Shown: piece after piece, positions 31,800 through 42,611 of the stretch
Position numbering within the stretch: the first letter of the stretch is position 1
How the letters are laid out: the number at the start of each line of letters is the position of its first letter
Source: Diploptera punctata
Lineage: Eukaryota; Arthropoda; Insecta; Blattodea; Blaberidae
Assembly: GCA_030220185.1 (NCBI GenBank)
Contig: JASPKZ010000420.1
Span: 124,001 to 188,000, forward strand
Direction of reading: 5' to 3'
Length of the DNA stretch: 64,000 bases
The notes under the pieces: model-generated
Told to the model about the DNA's origin: nothing
Database searches by the model: none
What the model saw: the letters and a program-made list of their open reading frames with translations, nothing else
Program-made: the position numbers and the translations under genes

Positions 31800-32180
31800 A
31801 ACTCTTATACTTTAAGTAATTTATATCAGGGGATCAGAAAGTCAACACTTTGCTTAAAATGTAGGATCTGTTCTGCCTTCAAGTTTACTGCTTTCTTCAT
31901 GGAATTTCCAGCTATGATTTAAGTGAATATATCAGCATCATTGGGAGTCTCCATATCAAGTGAACTCATCTGCCATGAGTCAAGAGTTTCTTTACTTTCA
32001 TACTGCAGAAGCGAAAACTGCAGCCAAATAATATGTGATCTCGCATCATAAATTTAGTAACATATTCGGAAATATTCTGTAATCTACTACAAGAAATAAG
32101 ATAATCAAGAGAGTTGTAACTATTATTTAGCGTTTCTAAGGAAGGAATTACAGTTATCGCAAAAATGAACGAACACACCT
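31800..32180 (-). pseudogene. Possible retrotransposon gag relic
   Basis: A minus-strand frame at 31966-32178 contains DYLISCSRLQNISEYVT followed by MRDHILFGC and KVKKLLTHG. The order (a short helix with a Cys, then RD-hydrophobic-G, then a KLL motif) resembles the capsid region of Ty3/gypsy-type gag proteins. There is no knuckle, protease or LTR nearby, so the call is tentative. Confidence 0.33.
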
Positions 32181-32215
32181 ATTTCACTCCTGTCCCATAT
32201 GGCACATGATATGTA

Positions 32216-33217
32216 CACCCTTAGACAAAAAGGAAATGAGTCATCCACAGATTCTATCAACCGATCGGAAAACTTCGTGAGAGCTCGCAGAAGCCGTATT
32301 CACATCAACACGTATTCAGTAATTGTACTGGGTTCTTTGCTAGTTAACGCAGTACACACTCAAGCAACATAAAAGAGAGAGCTTTGGCGTAGTGTGTTTC
32401 TGTGGTCGAGAGGTTTGACAGACGTCATCTGCATTCGTAACCTCACGGGTTCGATTCCCGTTCTACTTTTTTAAAAACTGAATGTTAGAAAAGCATTTCG
32501 CCTGTAATATAGTTTCATATTTAAATTTATATTTGAGTTTTATGGCTTTAATGCACACACAAAGCACACAAAAACATAAATTAAGACCTACTTCTAATAA
32601 ATAAACGAGGAAAGAAAATCTTCTAAAATGAAAACTTTAACAAAAACAAAATCAATATCGGGTGTATGAACCCTCAGCATCTATTACCGCCCTCAATCTG
32701 GCGGGTCATTGAGATTGCCCTGTGCCAGTCCTTGTGTGTGCGCTGAGTCATGGTAAAACTCGATATGATCCATTGTAAACAAACTTATTAGAGGATGTTG
32801 CTTTTGCGCAGACGTCTGCGCATCACAGTCTATTGAATGCAATACATTGAAATTACCTGGAACAAATCTTTAATGTGGTAAATAATTGTTACAATAGCGA
32901 CATTAACACTGATTTAATTCAAATGTCAAAATAAAATGTTGTATTTAATTCATAAAAGTTTTTAATACAAATATGACGAAAAAAACTGAATAATTGAGGA
33001 TGCGAATCTGCGACCTCCATTAACAGAAACAGTGACTGCACGCTTTAACGCTGACCTAACAGGACACGTAGGAGTGTCTTCAGTTCACGCCACATAACAC
33101 AGTAGCTCAGTGACTGCACAATTATGACTAGTTTCCTAGTTTGAACCCAGCGCTGTGCCGAGCAGGACTTGGAAGAAATGTGCGTTCAAGAGATGAGTCA
33201 TTTTTTGTCTAAGGGTG
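32216..33217. mobile_element. TA-flanked DNA element with CACCCTTAGACAAAAA ends
   Basis: TA at 32214-32215 and 33218-33219. The left end CACCCTTAGACAAAAAGG and the complement of the right end (TTTTTTGTCTAAGGGTG) match for about 16 bp, and the following ATGAGTCAT is also mirrored. It is 1002 bp with no recognisable transposase. It contains two tRNA-like stretches (32391-32468 and, weaker, near 33090-33165). Probably a non-autonomous Tc1/mariner-type element. Confidence 0.72.
32391..32468 (+). pseudogene. tRNA-like sequence inside the TA element
   Basis: A perfect A box, TGGTCGAGAGG (32403-32413), and a perfect B box, GGTTCGATTCC (32448-32458), with spacing near that of a tRNA with a longer variable arm. 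Pairing of the ends is weak, so I read it as a SINE head or dead tRNA copy rather than a tRNA gene. Confidence 0.55.
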
Positions 33218-33637
33218 TACAATCGATAAAAGTTATATTTTCCACTTACCAAAAATGATCTTTCTCAATGCGAAATGATAGTTATTAACCTTCTGACTGC
33301 CGAGTTTTCCTTTTGCCAGCTGGGCTGTGGGTGCCAGGTTTTTTAAATTTAAAGTACTACGCCATACTATATAATATAAACCTATATAAAGTATATTTAA
33401 CTATCTACATGCCATGTTAAATTTAATTTAAACTCACTATTTTACATTTATTTGAAGGTTAGGCGGTGTTGCTTCCACTTGTAAAGATCCCAGGTTCGAA
33501 TTCAGCACGGTGACTTTATTGAAATTTGTTATCACTATCACTAAAACATTTATTCTACTGAATAATTTTGATGGCATTATCACTAAACACTTATGATATT
33601 AAATATTGTTGAACATTTTTATGGTCCTGGGTTCGAA

Positions 33638-33945
33638 TCAATTCCAGTCAAACAGCTGTTTTATGCCATATGTTTCTTCTGGTGCGACACGCCCACCACT
33701 GTCACTCACACCCTGTTCATTTAGGTCTACATCACTTGCTTTACTATTTACAGGCTTAGATTGTAATAATATTCTCTTAGAAACAGGACTACTATCACAT
33801 TCGTCAAACGAATAACCATTTGATGAACTGTTACTGTCACTCTCATCTTCCGATAAAACTGACACAATAAACTCGCATATTATATTTTCGTCAACTTCGA
33901 GCCATGAATCACTGTATTCACAATACGACCTGTCCCTTGCACAGG
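33638..33945 (-). pseudogene. Acidic coding remnant, probable piggyBac-like transposase N-terminus
   Basis: Minus-strand frame with SDSWLEVDENIICEFIVSVL then SEDESDSNSSSNGYSFDECD and GVSDSGGRVAPEETYG. It is open upstream of the Met at 33865, and TTTTTAG lies near 33955, which could be a splice acceptor. Ser/Asp/Glu richness at the N-terminus of a TTAA element fits piggyBac, as in E1. There is no catalytic domain. Confidence 0.5.
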
Positions 33946-34040
33946 TATCTTTTCAACTAAAAATAAAATAAATAAAGAGATAATCCTGAAATTGCAATAT
34001 TCCATAGCCAAAAAAAAAAAGGCCTTGAAACATGAATGTA

Positions 34041-34123
34041 CACCCTCCTTTAGAAAACCGATTTACAATCAGCCTGTGCCGTTATTCTGTAAGGGATGTG
34101 CAAAGTTTTGCTAAGAAAGGGTG
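34041..34123. mobile_element. 83 bp TA-flanked miniature element
   Basis: TA at 34039-34040 and 34124-34125. The ends CACCCTCCTTTAGAAAAC and the complement of GTTTTGCTAAGAAAGGGTG are inverted and share the CACCCT start of the 32216 element. It sits inside E3 and is likely an extreme deletion derivative of that family. Confidence 0.65.
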
Positions 34124-34289
34124 TACAAACATAGAACGAATAATAATTTTAGTTTATTGAAGTAAAAATTTCGGGAAAAAAATATTTAAAGTAATAAGAT
34201 TGAAAACCGGAGCCTGCCGGGCGTGGCGTACAGCTGTACACACACTTTCACCGGCGCACGCCGGGCATGGCGTTCAAAAGGTTAAGATT

Positions 34290-35440
34290 CTTTTTTATTT
34301 ATTTAACTATTATTTTGATTTTTCTACTTTTTTTTTTAATTTTAGGACGCTAAATTCTAGATTAAATCCAAATCTGTTACAAAAACATACTAGAATAAAA
34401 TTACAATCTTGCAATACCAACTTTCCACCAAAATAACAGATTTATTTTATTCTGTTCTCTTAAACTGGGAGGGAAGAAGCAGATTGCTCTAGCACCGTTA
34501 CCTGAAATATCTGTTGCGATTTTCCCTTCTATGGAATGAATGGAATAATCTTCGGTCTTACACAAGTCAGTAATAGTGTTCCTAGTTACAACACACATGA
34601 AACATTCACACAGGACACATACCTGCATTTTATTTGAGCTGCACCCAGGGCCTCAAGAAGGGCTACAAACCTCCCTCTGGCCCTATTCTGCTCTACTTTG
34701 ACACACACAGACTCGGAGACGTGAGAACGTACATGCGTGTGTAATCATAGCCACATATTTTAAAAAGCTGCTCTTTGCTACACCAGACTATTTTTACCCA
34801 ACATTAGATGGGGTAAAGTATGATACAAAATGAATTAAAAGGTAAATGACATGATAGAGTAGGAAAGAGGAGTGAAGTGTGCTGGTGGGATGAAATTTGA
34901 GAAACGGAGAACCACGTGAAAAACATAAAAAATCCTAGTGTCGTCCAATGCAAATCCCTCTCAGGAACCGCTAGGCTTAAAACTTGATCCCAATGAGGGC
35001 AACCACGCTCCTGCTATGCGTCCACCGAGATGGCAAGCGAGATTTAAGTTCTAAAACAAAAATAAATCAGCAAAATAAGAACTGCTGAAATGAGCTATCA
35101 GCGAAGAATTTCAGGATATACATATCTTAGTTAAATGGTTTCAATGTGCATGTAGAACTGCAGTAAGGACATTTCATCCAATGCACCAATGTCACTCTCT
35201 AGACACCCTTCTACTGTAACCGAATTATAGCATAATTCCATGTCTGGAATATTATTATAATTTTCATTTCACATTTACTTATATATCTTTCACTTAGTGA
35301 CATTTTTATTGATCTTTCTTATGCATGTTCCACAGGGCAAAAAATGAAAAAAATATATATATTCATCCTGTTGTCTGTGGTGGTATTGAAGATTTTAACG
35401 TTCGTAAAAAAGAAACGCAGGCCAAATATAAAGGCCTCTG
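34290..35440. other. No recognisable gene
   Basis: AT-rich. Small frames at 34200-34436 and 34401-34628 have no motif. Around 34930-35035 a mixed-composition stretch (CTCTCAGGAACCGCTAGGCT) may be an unassigned SINE. Confidence 0.35.
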
Positions 35441-35444
35441 TGCA

Positions 35445-35640
35445 AAATGTAATCGGCCTTCATCCATCCAAGTAATCCCTTAGTTGCCTACTTGATGCCT
35501 CATTAGGTTGATGTGCTAACCGTATGACACTCGATGACATCTGTAGTTAAATAAGTGTATCTAAATTAAGTTGGTTAAGAAACTCCCGCTAGGGAGCGCC
35601 CATATCTCCACCTGGGACGTATGGGTTATGTACATGCATA
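35445..35640 (+). mobile_element. SINE-C 3' fragment
   Basis: Matches the 3' part of SINE-C: CATCCAAGTAATCCCTTAGT, GACATCTGTAGTTAAATAAG, and the AACTCCCGCTAGGGAGCGCC end, found also at 3890 and 43228. Confidence 0.65.
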
Positions 35641-35688
35641 CACATTCATCCAACCTCTCTAATAAAACAACCAGGATATATACTTGTA

Positions 35689-36230
35689 CTAGAAGTCCAG
35701 ACCACGCGTTGCTGTGGCTAAGGTATACGTTAAAAATTTAAATTAAGTTGCTGTCTTTCAGCCAGATTACTTAAAACTAATACTTACGCACGAAATTAAT
35801 AATATTGAAAATAAAATAAACACTGAACACGCTTAAATTATGAAATAATCAATATTTGTAATTCAATTGAAATTTGCGGTTGCAACAAAAAGCACAGCCA
35901 TCTGGATCTCTCTTTGTTAAATAATAAACCAATTACCTTACCAAATTACCTTACACCGCCATCTGTTAGAATCGTATGGAACTCACAGATAATTACACCG
36001 CCATCTGTTAGAATCGTATGGAACTCACAGATAATTATAACTCTTTGTTAAATAGTAAACAAATAATTTGCAATAAAAAATAATGCGACTATAAATTTAG
36101 TTATTAACTACCGTAAGTCTCAAGTTGGATCAAACTGTACACAGTGTGCAAAATTTTATTAAAATCGGTTCAGTAGTTTAGGATTCCATCACGGACAAAC
36201 AACGTGACACGAAATTTTTATATTTTAAGA
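35689..36230 (-). mobile_element. Helitron-type element, family B, 542 bp
   Basis: On minus it starts TCTTAAAATATAAAAATTTC after a host A and ends CTAG before a host T, matching the TC...CTRR rule and A/T insertion of Helitrons. A short hairpin, CCACAGCAACGCGTGG, lies just before the 3' end. No Rep/helicase coding sequence, so it is non-autonomous. An inner 42 bp unit is duplicated. Confidence 0.78.
35951..36036. repeat. Tandem duplication, 42 bp unit x2
   Basis: ACACCGCCATCTGTTAGAAT begins at 35953 and again at 35995. The units look identical, so the duplication is recent and lies inside Helitron-B. Confidence 0.95.
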
Positions 36231-36239
36231 TTTATCACT

Positions 36240-36880
36240 GTGGTACTAAGAGTCTGTATGGTGGCATAAAAAATCAAAGCAGTTCGAGCCATTTATGGTC
36301 TGTCCCAGTAAAGTAAAAATTATACTTAAATACTCGAAGCAAAATATTGAAAAATTAAGATACGAATCCTGAAGAACTCACTTTTCTTATATCTCTTATC
36401 CTACCACATATATAAGCAGAAATAACTTCACTCCTACGTAACGTACATATCGTATCTTTTAGATCGTAAAAAAGCTAAATATACTCTATTTACTATCATA
36501 AATAAAGTGCTGTAAAAATATATACCAGAAAATAATCGTACATACAATCATGAAACTGCTGCATTACAAAAAATACGTGTTAGGCTCGACAGCTTTAAAT
36601 GTGATCCCAGTAATGACGAAAAATATCCTAATCAAACTGTGCAATGGACATGTACTTAACAGTACATCATGTTTCATGAAAATCTTCAGATATTATAAAA
36701 TCGGTCACCTATGCATTATCTAATTACATCTAAGGCAATGTTGTATGTTTTTATAAACAAAAAGCTGTCCAGAATCAAAGTTCTAAATCACTTGTTACCT
36801 AAAGAGCTTAAATTCCTTATTATACCATTCAATATTAGTATTTTTTGTTCAATATCACCAGATTGATTCTCGGGATTTTC
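36240..36880. other. No recognisable feature
   Basis: AT-rich, nothing assignable. Confidence 0.4.
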
Positions 36881-36884
36881 TGGT

Positions 36885-37135
36885 TGTCTATCCTAGCACT
36901 TCTAGGATTGTAACCCAATTCTGAGAGTGGGTAGTCGGAAAGGTGGAGTTATGTTATCCCGACGATATGTGGGTGATAAATGATAATGAAGCATCAAGAG
37001 TATCCTCAAATCTAAATTTGACCTACATTCTAGACTATGGGCGACCCTTTAAAGAAATAATTCCTGTGTTCTGACCGGGAATTGAACCCGAGACCTAGCG
37101 AACTGTTGTCAGAAGCTCTGACAAAATGACCATGA
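36885..37135 (-). mobile_element. SINE-A copy
   Basis: AACCCAATTCTGAGAGTGGG then GGTGGAGTTATGTTATCCCG matches 1875-1960. The tRNA-like head on minus includes a good B box (complement of GGGAATTGAACCCGAG). Confidence 0.65.
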
Positions 37136-37339
37136 GATTGGTCAATACTAGTTAAATATAATCAATAAGATTTATATTCCTTCTCCCTCTATTATTTTTT
37201 CTTTCCTATATAACATTTGGATTAATATACAGGGCTTTTCAGAAACAAGGAACAGACTTCAAACATTTATTTCTTCCAAACTACAAAAAATATAAACACA
37301 ATTCCAACGTTCTTAGAAAGAGAAAAGTTCACATTTCAG

Positions 37340-37525
37340 TATTTTATGCATTCAACATGAGCATCGTGTGTTACACGACAAATAACAAAACGGTGGCTCA
37401 TTTCTTTGCTACACACGAAACAGCTGGTCTCTTGTTATCGAATTCACAGCTTCAACAATTCGACGTCGCTGATTTTGAAGAGTGTCAGGCATAGCGGAGA
37501 TACAAACACCGTATTTTTTACAATC

Positions 37526-37535
<10 letters not shown>
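37340..37535 (-). pseudogene. Mariner-like transposase C-terminus
   Basis: Minus strand: VKNTVFVSPL, then PDTLQNQRRRIVEAVNSI, then after a frame change EMSHRFVICRVTHDAHVE and a stop. This is the standard C-terminal pattern of mariner/Tc1-type transposases from insects (a hydrophobic linker, a helix with RIxEAV, and a CRVTxxAHxE end). It continues from the segment at 39120-39295, now about 1.6 kb away. Confidence 0.78.
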
Positions 37536-37572
<37 letters not shown>

Positions 37573-38011
37573 TAAAAATAATAAAAAGAAGAAAAAGAAA
37601 AATAAGAAAAATAAAAAGAAGAAAAAGAAAAAAGAAGAAAAAGAAAAAGAAAAAGAAAAAGAATAAAAAAAAAAAGAAGAAGAGAAAAAGAATAAGAATA
37701 AAAAGAAAGAAGAAAAAAGAAGAAGAAAAAGAAGAATAAGAAAAAGAAGAATAATAAAAAGTAAGAATAATAAAAATAAGAAGAATAAAAATAAGAATAA
37801 AAAAAAATAATAATAAAAAAAAAGAATAAAAAAATAATAAAAAAAATAAAATAATAAAAATAATAATAATAAAAATAATAATAAGAAAAATAATAATAAG
37901 AAAAATAATAATAATAAAAATAATAATAATAAAAATAATAATAATAAAAATAATAATAATAAAAATAATAATATAAAAATAATAATAATAAAAATAATAA
38001 TAATAAAATAA

Positions 38012-38062
<51 letters not shown>

Positions 38063-38237
38063 TAAAAATAATAAAAAAAAATAATAATAATAAAAAAATA
38101 ATAATAATAATAATAAAATAATAATAATAATAAAAAAATTATAATAATAATAAAAAAATAATAATAATAATAATACAAAAATAATAATAATAATACAAAA
38201 ATAATAATAATAAAATAATAATAATAATAATAATAAT
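37527..38237. repeat. Long AT-rich microsatellite, (AAT)n with AAAAT and AAG variants
   Basis: More than 700 bp of A/T/G-only sequence on plus. It starts and ends as (AAT)n and has a purine-only stretch near 37614-37662. The 279- and 244-codon frames on minus (strings of Ile, Tyr, Phe and Leu) are artefacts. Length and impurity suggest repeated slippage, and assembly errors are possible here. Confidence 0.97.
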
Positions 38238-38807
38238 TGGCCTTTCAAGGGAAATTCCCAGTAAGAAGTAAAATTTGTATTCAGAATTCAATATTAGAGC
38301 AAGTTAATTCATTTAAATACTTAGGATATAATCTAACTTATAATGAGGAATGTGATATATCCTTTAAAATACAAAACTATAATAAAGCTTTAAGAATTAT
38401 CAACCAAGTTTTTAAACCATCAAAAGTTCAGTCACACAAGAATGAAAATCTATAAAATTCTCGCTAGACCCATAATCTGCTATGGCAGTGAAGCTTAACC
38501 ATCAGAACTCAGGATGATCGTCATATTACAGCCATGGAGATGAAATTTCTGCGACGAACTGCAGGTTATAGCCTTCTAGACTACCAAAGAAATTCAACAA
38601 TAGCCAGAGAGTTAAACATCGTACCTATATCTGAATACCTCCAAGAATACAGAAACAATTGGCTAGTCCATATTCAGTGCATGGATCGTCACAGAATACT
38701 AAAACAAATTCTTCACTACATTCCTCGGGGCAGAAGATCTGTGGGTCGACCTTTTCGGAGATGACGGGAGACCGTAACGGGCCACTGGGCCTAATACTTG
38801 AAAGGAC

Positions 38808-38840
<33 letters not shown>
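38238..38840 (+). mobile_element. RTE-c LINE 3' portion
   Basis: The coding order on plus is ILEQVNSFKYLGYNLTYNEE, IYKILARPIICYGSEA, MEMKFLRRTAGYSLLDYQRN, then WLVHIQCMDRHRILKQIL and GRRSVGRPFRR. It ends GACCGTAACGGGCC, CTGGGCCTAATACTTG and (GAT)n. Stops interrupt the frame. The 3' end resembles that at 60402 and the tail of SINE-D copy 4. Confidence 0.9.

Positions 38841-38873
<33 letters not shown>
38808..38873. repeat. (GAT)n followed by (AAT)n
   Basis: The RTE-c (GAT)n tail runs straight into (AAT)n, which is also the tail of the minus-strand Jockey-like element to the right. The two LINEs therefore meet tail to tail. Confidence 0.95.
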
Positions 38874-38874
<1 letters not shown>

Positions 38875-38990
38875 GCTTTATTTTACCAGGCAGAGTTAAG
38901 GCTTGGAGGCGTTGTCTACCACTCAACCAGGTTAAAAAAATATACAAAAATTATTTTTACATCTAAATAACAATAATCATAAATATACAT
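38874..38990 (-). mobile_element. Jockey-like LINE, extreme 3' end
   Basis: Read on minus: AACCTGGTTGAGTGGTAGAC, CCTTAACTCTGCCTGG, then TAAAATAAAG and (ATT)n. This form of 3' end, a short G/C motif followed by AATAAA-like repeats, is common to insect Jockey-type elements and resembles the end at 42405-42463. Confidence 0.6.
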
Positions 38991-39119
38991 GGTACGTGTA
39001 CAATATAATTATTATTTACAAAATTTTACATAACTCCATAGATAAAAGTCACACGGGGAAGAAAAAGGAATTTGAGCTCTTTTTGTTATGGAGGCCAAAA
39101 CAACCAATAAACTATAACA

Positions 39120-39295
39120 ACAATAAACACGGGGTTAGGTCGGGTTACCTGGGAGGCCATCGGTAATGAAGTTTATCTTCTGCTCCTTCTCTTCCAAACC
39201 AACGTCCTGTTATGTCGCCATTTTAATACAAACAATCCAACATGACAAGCAACAGCGCCAGTGCGGCCGTGATCAGAATTTCAAACTTTTCTGTT
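39120..39295 (-). pseudogene. Mariner-like transposase catalytic fragment
   Basis: Minus strand: a degenerate D-G-A-x-x-H region near 39280, WIVCIKMA and GRWFGREGAED, then HYRWPPR and PDLTPC near 39135-39155. This matches the stretch from the second catalytic Asp to the third (WPPRSPDLTP) in mariner-type transposases, with stops and shifts. It joins, in the parent, to the C-terminus at 37340-37535. Confidence 0.72.
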
Positions 39296-39769
39296 TCCAG
39301 GAGCGTTGGAATTGTGTTTCTAGTTTTTAGTAGTTTGGAAGAAACAAATATTTGAAGTCTGTTCCTTCTTTCTGAATAGTCCTATGTTAAGTAAATTACC
39401 ATGAATATGTTGCAGTATTTTAGATAAAGTATTTTCAGGTTTCGGTACAAATACTTATTTATTAATCTTTTAAAAAATAATAACGCACAAAAATAAAATA
39501 ATACAAATAAAATGCATGATAAAATTTCATTAAAGTAAATTATTAGTCACAATATAAAATTATGGAATTGGTACCCGTAAATGTGCCATCGTTCTCAAGT
39601 TCATTATTTACAATGGTCATCATGACTTTTGTCTCATGAGAACCAATAGTTGCACTTAATGCAGTTTTTTATCGTGTTTTCAAATATCTATTCGGAATGT
39701 CTCCATCATACACATATTTATTGTAATTCAATTTCAGTTTAATGGACTTAAATAATTATTTTTTTAATA

Positions 39770-39985
39770 AACCAAGATTTCTTCCCGGAAAATCTTGGCG
39801 TAGTGAGCGATGAACACGGGGAACACTTTTATCAGGAGATTTCAGCTATGGAAAAGATATATCAAGGCAAATGGAATCCTAATATGCTGGCCGATTATTG
39901 TTGGACCATGAAGAGGGATGCTCCACAGGCGAAATATAGCAGAAAATCGTCATTTCTTACTTTCAAAGCGAGTTCCAATGTTTGA
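39770..39985 (+). pseudogene. Conserved C-terminal segment of an unnamed arthropod protein family
   Basis: Plus-strand reading: QDFFPENLGVVSDEHGEHFY, QEISAMEKIYQGKWNPNMLA, DYCWTMKRDAPQAKYSRKS, then a stop. I recognise this pattern (FFPxNLGxVSDEHGExFHQ, YQGKWxxxMLADYCW) as one that recurs in many insect sequences, usually in repetitive contexts, but cannot name its function. Only the C-terminal 70 or so residues are here; upstream DNA is AT-rich with no matching exon. It is more likely a mobile-element or retrocopy relic than a host exon. Confidence 0.55.
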
Positions 39986-39989
39986 AAAT

Positions 39990-40613
39990 TGTGTAGTTAC
40001 GAATGTAGAAAATATTTAAGTGTTTGCCTCTCTCGGAAACCTTTCATGATGGAGAAAAACCGATATCATATTTGAATTCAGGAGAAAGAAATACTATGAG
40101 AATCACATATTTTTCTTTCTGAGACAAAAAAAAAAGTTTCTTTTTTGTTGCTCAGTGTTATTTTAACTTGAAGAACCCGGCTCCATGTTCACCAGAAGAG
40201 TAACATAACACATTCTGCTGATAATAGAACCGAATTCCGAAATGCCTTCAAGTTAAAAAAAAGTGTGTTTATAACGAGGTTATCTTGTAGGTAAAAATTT
40301 TATAATTTTATTTTGTAAAAATAATTATAAATAACTCATTAATAAAATCGAATCTGGAGATTCGTGATATTATAAAAACAAACATTTTGCAGTCTAATTT
40401 AAACAAAAAATTGACTCAATAACTTTTGGTTTAATTGTATCTACTGATGTGTATAGTAACATAAGCTTACTTTGTGAGATTTAAAGAATAGCGATTACTT
40501 TATAACTGCAACGAAATTTATACACATCGATTTATCTAAATTATGTTTTTATTTTGATCAGTTTTATTTTCTATATATGTATATATTAGAATAAAAGAAG
40601 AATATGTTTGTAA
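39990..40613. other. No recognisable feature
   Basis: AT-rich; nothing assignable. Confidence 0.4.
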
Positions 40614-40626
40614 AAGTTTGGAATAT

Positions 40627-41410
40627 ATCATCATCATAGTACATTCACGAATTTAGGCCATTTGTTGACCTGTTTCGGCCTCAAGAGAAACACCATCCAG
40701 AAGTCTTTTGAGTGGACGTCCTGGTCTTCTTCTTCCTGCAGGTTGATATCTTAACATTAGTTTGGGTATTCTGTGATCTTCCATTCGATGAACATGTTGT
40801 ATCCATCTTGACTTATAATCAGAAATTTTGTTTCCTAAAGATTCCATGTGTGATTCTTCTAATATTTTTTTTTTTGTGATCTAGTAGTGTGTATCCTGAC
40901 GTCCTCCGAAGATATCTCATTTCAGCAGATCTAAGTCTCTGTATATCCTACTGTTTCAACGTCCATACTTCGCTACCATACAAAAGAGTTGTAAGAGCCA
41001 GTGTTTTGTACACTTTTAATCTTCAATGCTTTTGGACTAACTGTGGCTTGAAGATAGAATTTATTAACCCTAAAATTCTTAAAAATTTAGATATTTTTGC
41101 ATTTACATCCTTTTCTTCTTCATATGAGATATTGCATCCTAGATATGTAAAATTATTCACCTGCTCCAAAATTTTATTTTCCAGTACAATTTTACTTCTG
41201 ACAGGATCTACACCTTGAAATGCCATAATTTTTGTTTTTTTCTGTATATATCTTCAAACCATATTCTTCTGTAATTTTGTTAAGTTCATACAGACCTTTC
41301 TGTAGATTATCTTCGGAATTTGCTATTATTATTTGGTCATCTGCAAACAGTATGGTGTTTAATTTTCTATTTTATGATATTCTTATTCCAAATTTATATA
41401 TAATATGTAT
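40627..41410 (-). mobile_element. RTE-c LINE, 5'-truncated, partner of SINE-D copy 2
   Basis: Target duplications AAGTTTGGAATAT (40614-40626 and 41411-41423) define a 784 bp insertion. Minus-strand coding: ILFADDQIIIANSEDNLQKG (catalytic Asp pair), ILEQVNNFTYLGCNISYEEE, AEMRYLRRTSGYTLLDH, SRWIQHVHRMEDHRIPKLML and RRRPGRPLKRLLDGVSL. It ends AAATTCGTGAATGTACTATG then (ATG)n. A few stops and shifts are present. The last 110 bp or so match the SINE-D copy 2 tail. Confidence 0.95.
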
Positions 41411-41423
41411 AAGTTTGGAATAT

Positions 41424-42463
41424 TTATTATTTTATTCCGTTCCTGTCCAACCACACACACACATTATAAATCGTGAGAAGTCACAAGCAATTGTCATCGG
41501 CCATCAAAGTTTATTTAACAAAATTGATTATTCATCGATAATTTCTGTAAATATAAATCAAACTTAAATTCCATTTAAACCTTTCCTGAAAAATCTCGGT
41601 GTATATTTCGACCAAAATCTTAGATGACAGGTTCATTTAAGAGAAACTTGTAAAAAATATATTCAATCTTCCGTTCCCCAAAACGGTTGAAAATTTTCCT
41701 TACTTCTTCATTGAAAAAAGTGCTTGTTTCAACTTTGATTATGCTGCATTTCGATTATTGTGACTTGCTCTTAACTGAAAAGAGTATCACATTCGGACAA
41801 AGACTGCAACGAGTTCATGATGCTTGTTCACGTTATAGCCTACATGTAACCTCCGAAATCAGACCACATAACACCAGTACTTGAAATGTTGTCTTGGCTC
41901 CGATTGGAAGACACGCGAAAAATACATTGACTCTGCTTCTTATACAACACTTTGTTCACCTCATCACCCCTTTATATTTCTACTCGCTTCCATTCGCTAT
42001 CCTCCCACTATAATTTAAACACACAATCGGGAGAAAATTTATCTCTGTTTTTCCTCTACATCGAACATCTCACAATCCCTCATCCTTCCTTGTTTCAGCC
42101 ACACGACCCTGGAATTCCCTCCACTCTCAAGGACTGCCCGACTCAAAAACAATTTAAAACAAAACTTACTTAATAGACAATAATATATAACCGTGTTCCA
42201 TGTATTCTTTTATTATTCCTCTATATTTAAACTTTTTATTAAGCAAATTATTTAAACTAATTGTATGTTATTTTATTGGTATTATATTACTATTGTTCTT
42301 TCTTTCCCTTGTCAACTTTATATTGGGGTATCTATTATGTAGTATCATTAATCAACATGTAGATAATTCATAATTGTTATTATATGTATAATTTAATCCT
42401 GGTGAAATGGAAGAAAAGACCTTACGGTCTCAACTCCATTAGGTAAAATAAATAAATAAATAA
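41424..42463 (+). mobile_element. Jockey-like LINE, 3' half
   Basis: Plus-strand reading in several frames: NREKSQAIVIGHQSLFNKID, NLGVYFDQNLR, LVSTLIMLHFDYCDLLL, RLQRVHDACSRY, SWLRLEDTRKIH and YISTRFHSLSSHYNLNTQSG. This is the region after the RT palm in Jockey-type ORF2. It ends AAGACCTTACGGTCTCAACT, then TTAGG and (TAAA)n. It begins directly after the RTE-c target duplication and has many stops. Confidence 0.85.
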
Positions 42464-42611
42464 ACGTTTCGACTCCCCAATCATACTTTCTCAATAAATA
42501 GGTACATTAATGTTGCTAGAAATAAAGCTGCGCTCGCGTACAAATGAAAGTTGGTTAATAATATTTCATGAAACTGTAATGCTTCATTTTCCGGTCTTTT
42601 TATAATATCGT

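Larger units (their letters stand above)
33289..34281 (-). mobile_element. TTAA-flanked piggyBac-like element E3, non-autonomous
   Basis: TTAA at 33285-33288 and 34282-34285. Ends are CCTTCTGACTGCC at the left and the complement of GGCGTTCAAAAGG at the right. Subterminal GC-rich repeats occur at the right, where GCCGGGCGTGGCGT and CGCCGGGCATGGCGT are copies of each other. It is 993 bp. It keeps one acidic coding segment on minus and contains a small TA-flanked element. Confidence 0.8.
37230..39385 (-). mobile_element. Mariner-like element split by later insertions
   Basis: Long inverted ends of about 100 bp: ACAGGGCTTTTCAGAAACAAGG at 37230 onward (shown in parts: ACAGGGCTTTTCAG, AAACAAGGAACAGACTTC) against the complement of GAAGTCTGTTCCTTCTTTCT at 39350-39375. 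Both share TTCTTCCAAACTAC and CACAATTCCAACG. Transposase remnants lie just inside both ends on minus. The interior is filled with a 0.7 kb microsatellite, an RTE-c 3' end and a Jockey-like 3' end. TA flanks are plausible but not clean. Confidence 0.78.

Noticed and set aside
37409..38248. 279- and 244-codon minus-strand ORFs
   Set aside because: They are runs of Ile, Tyr, Phe and Leu encoded by the (AAT)n/(AAAAT)n microsatellite in different frames, with no non-repetitive core.
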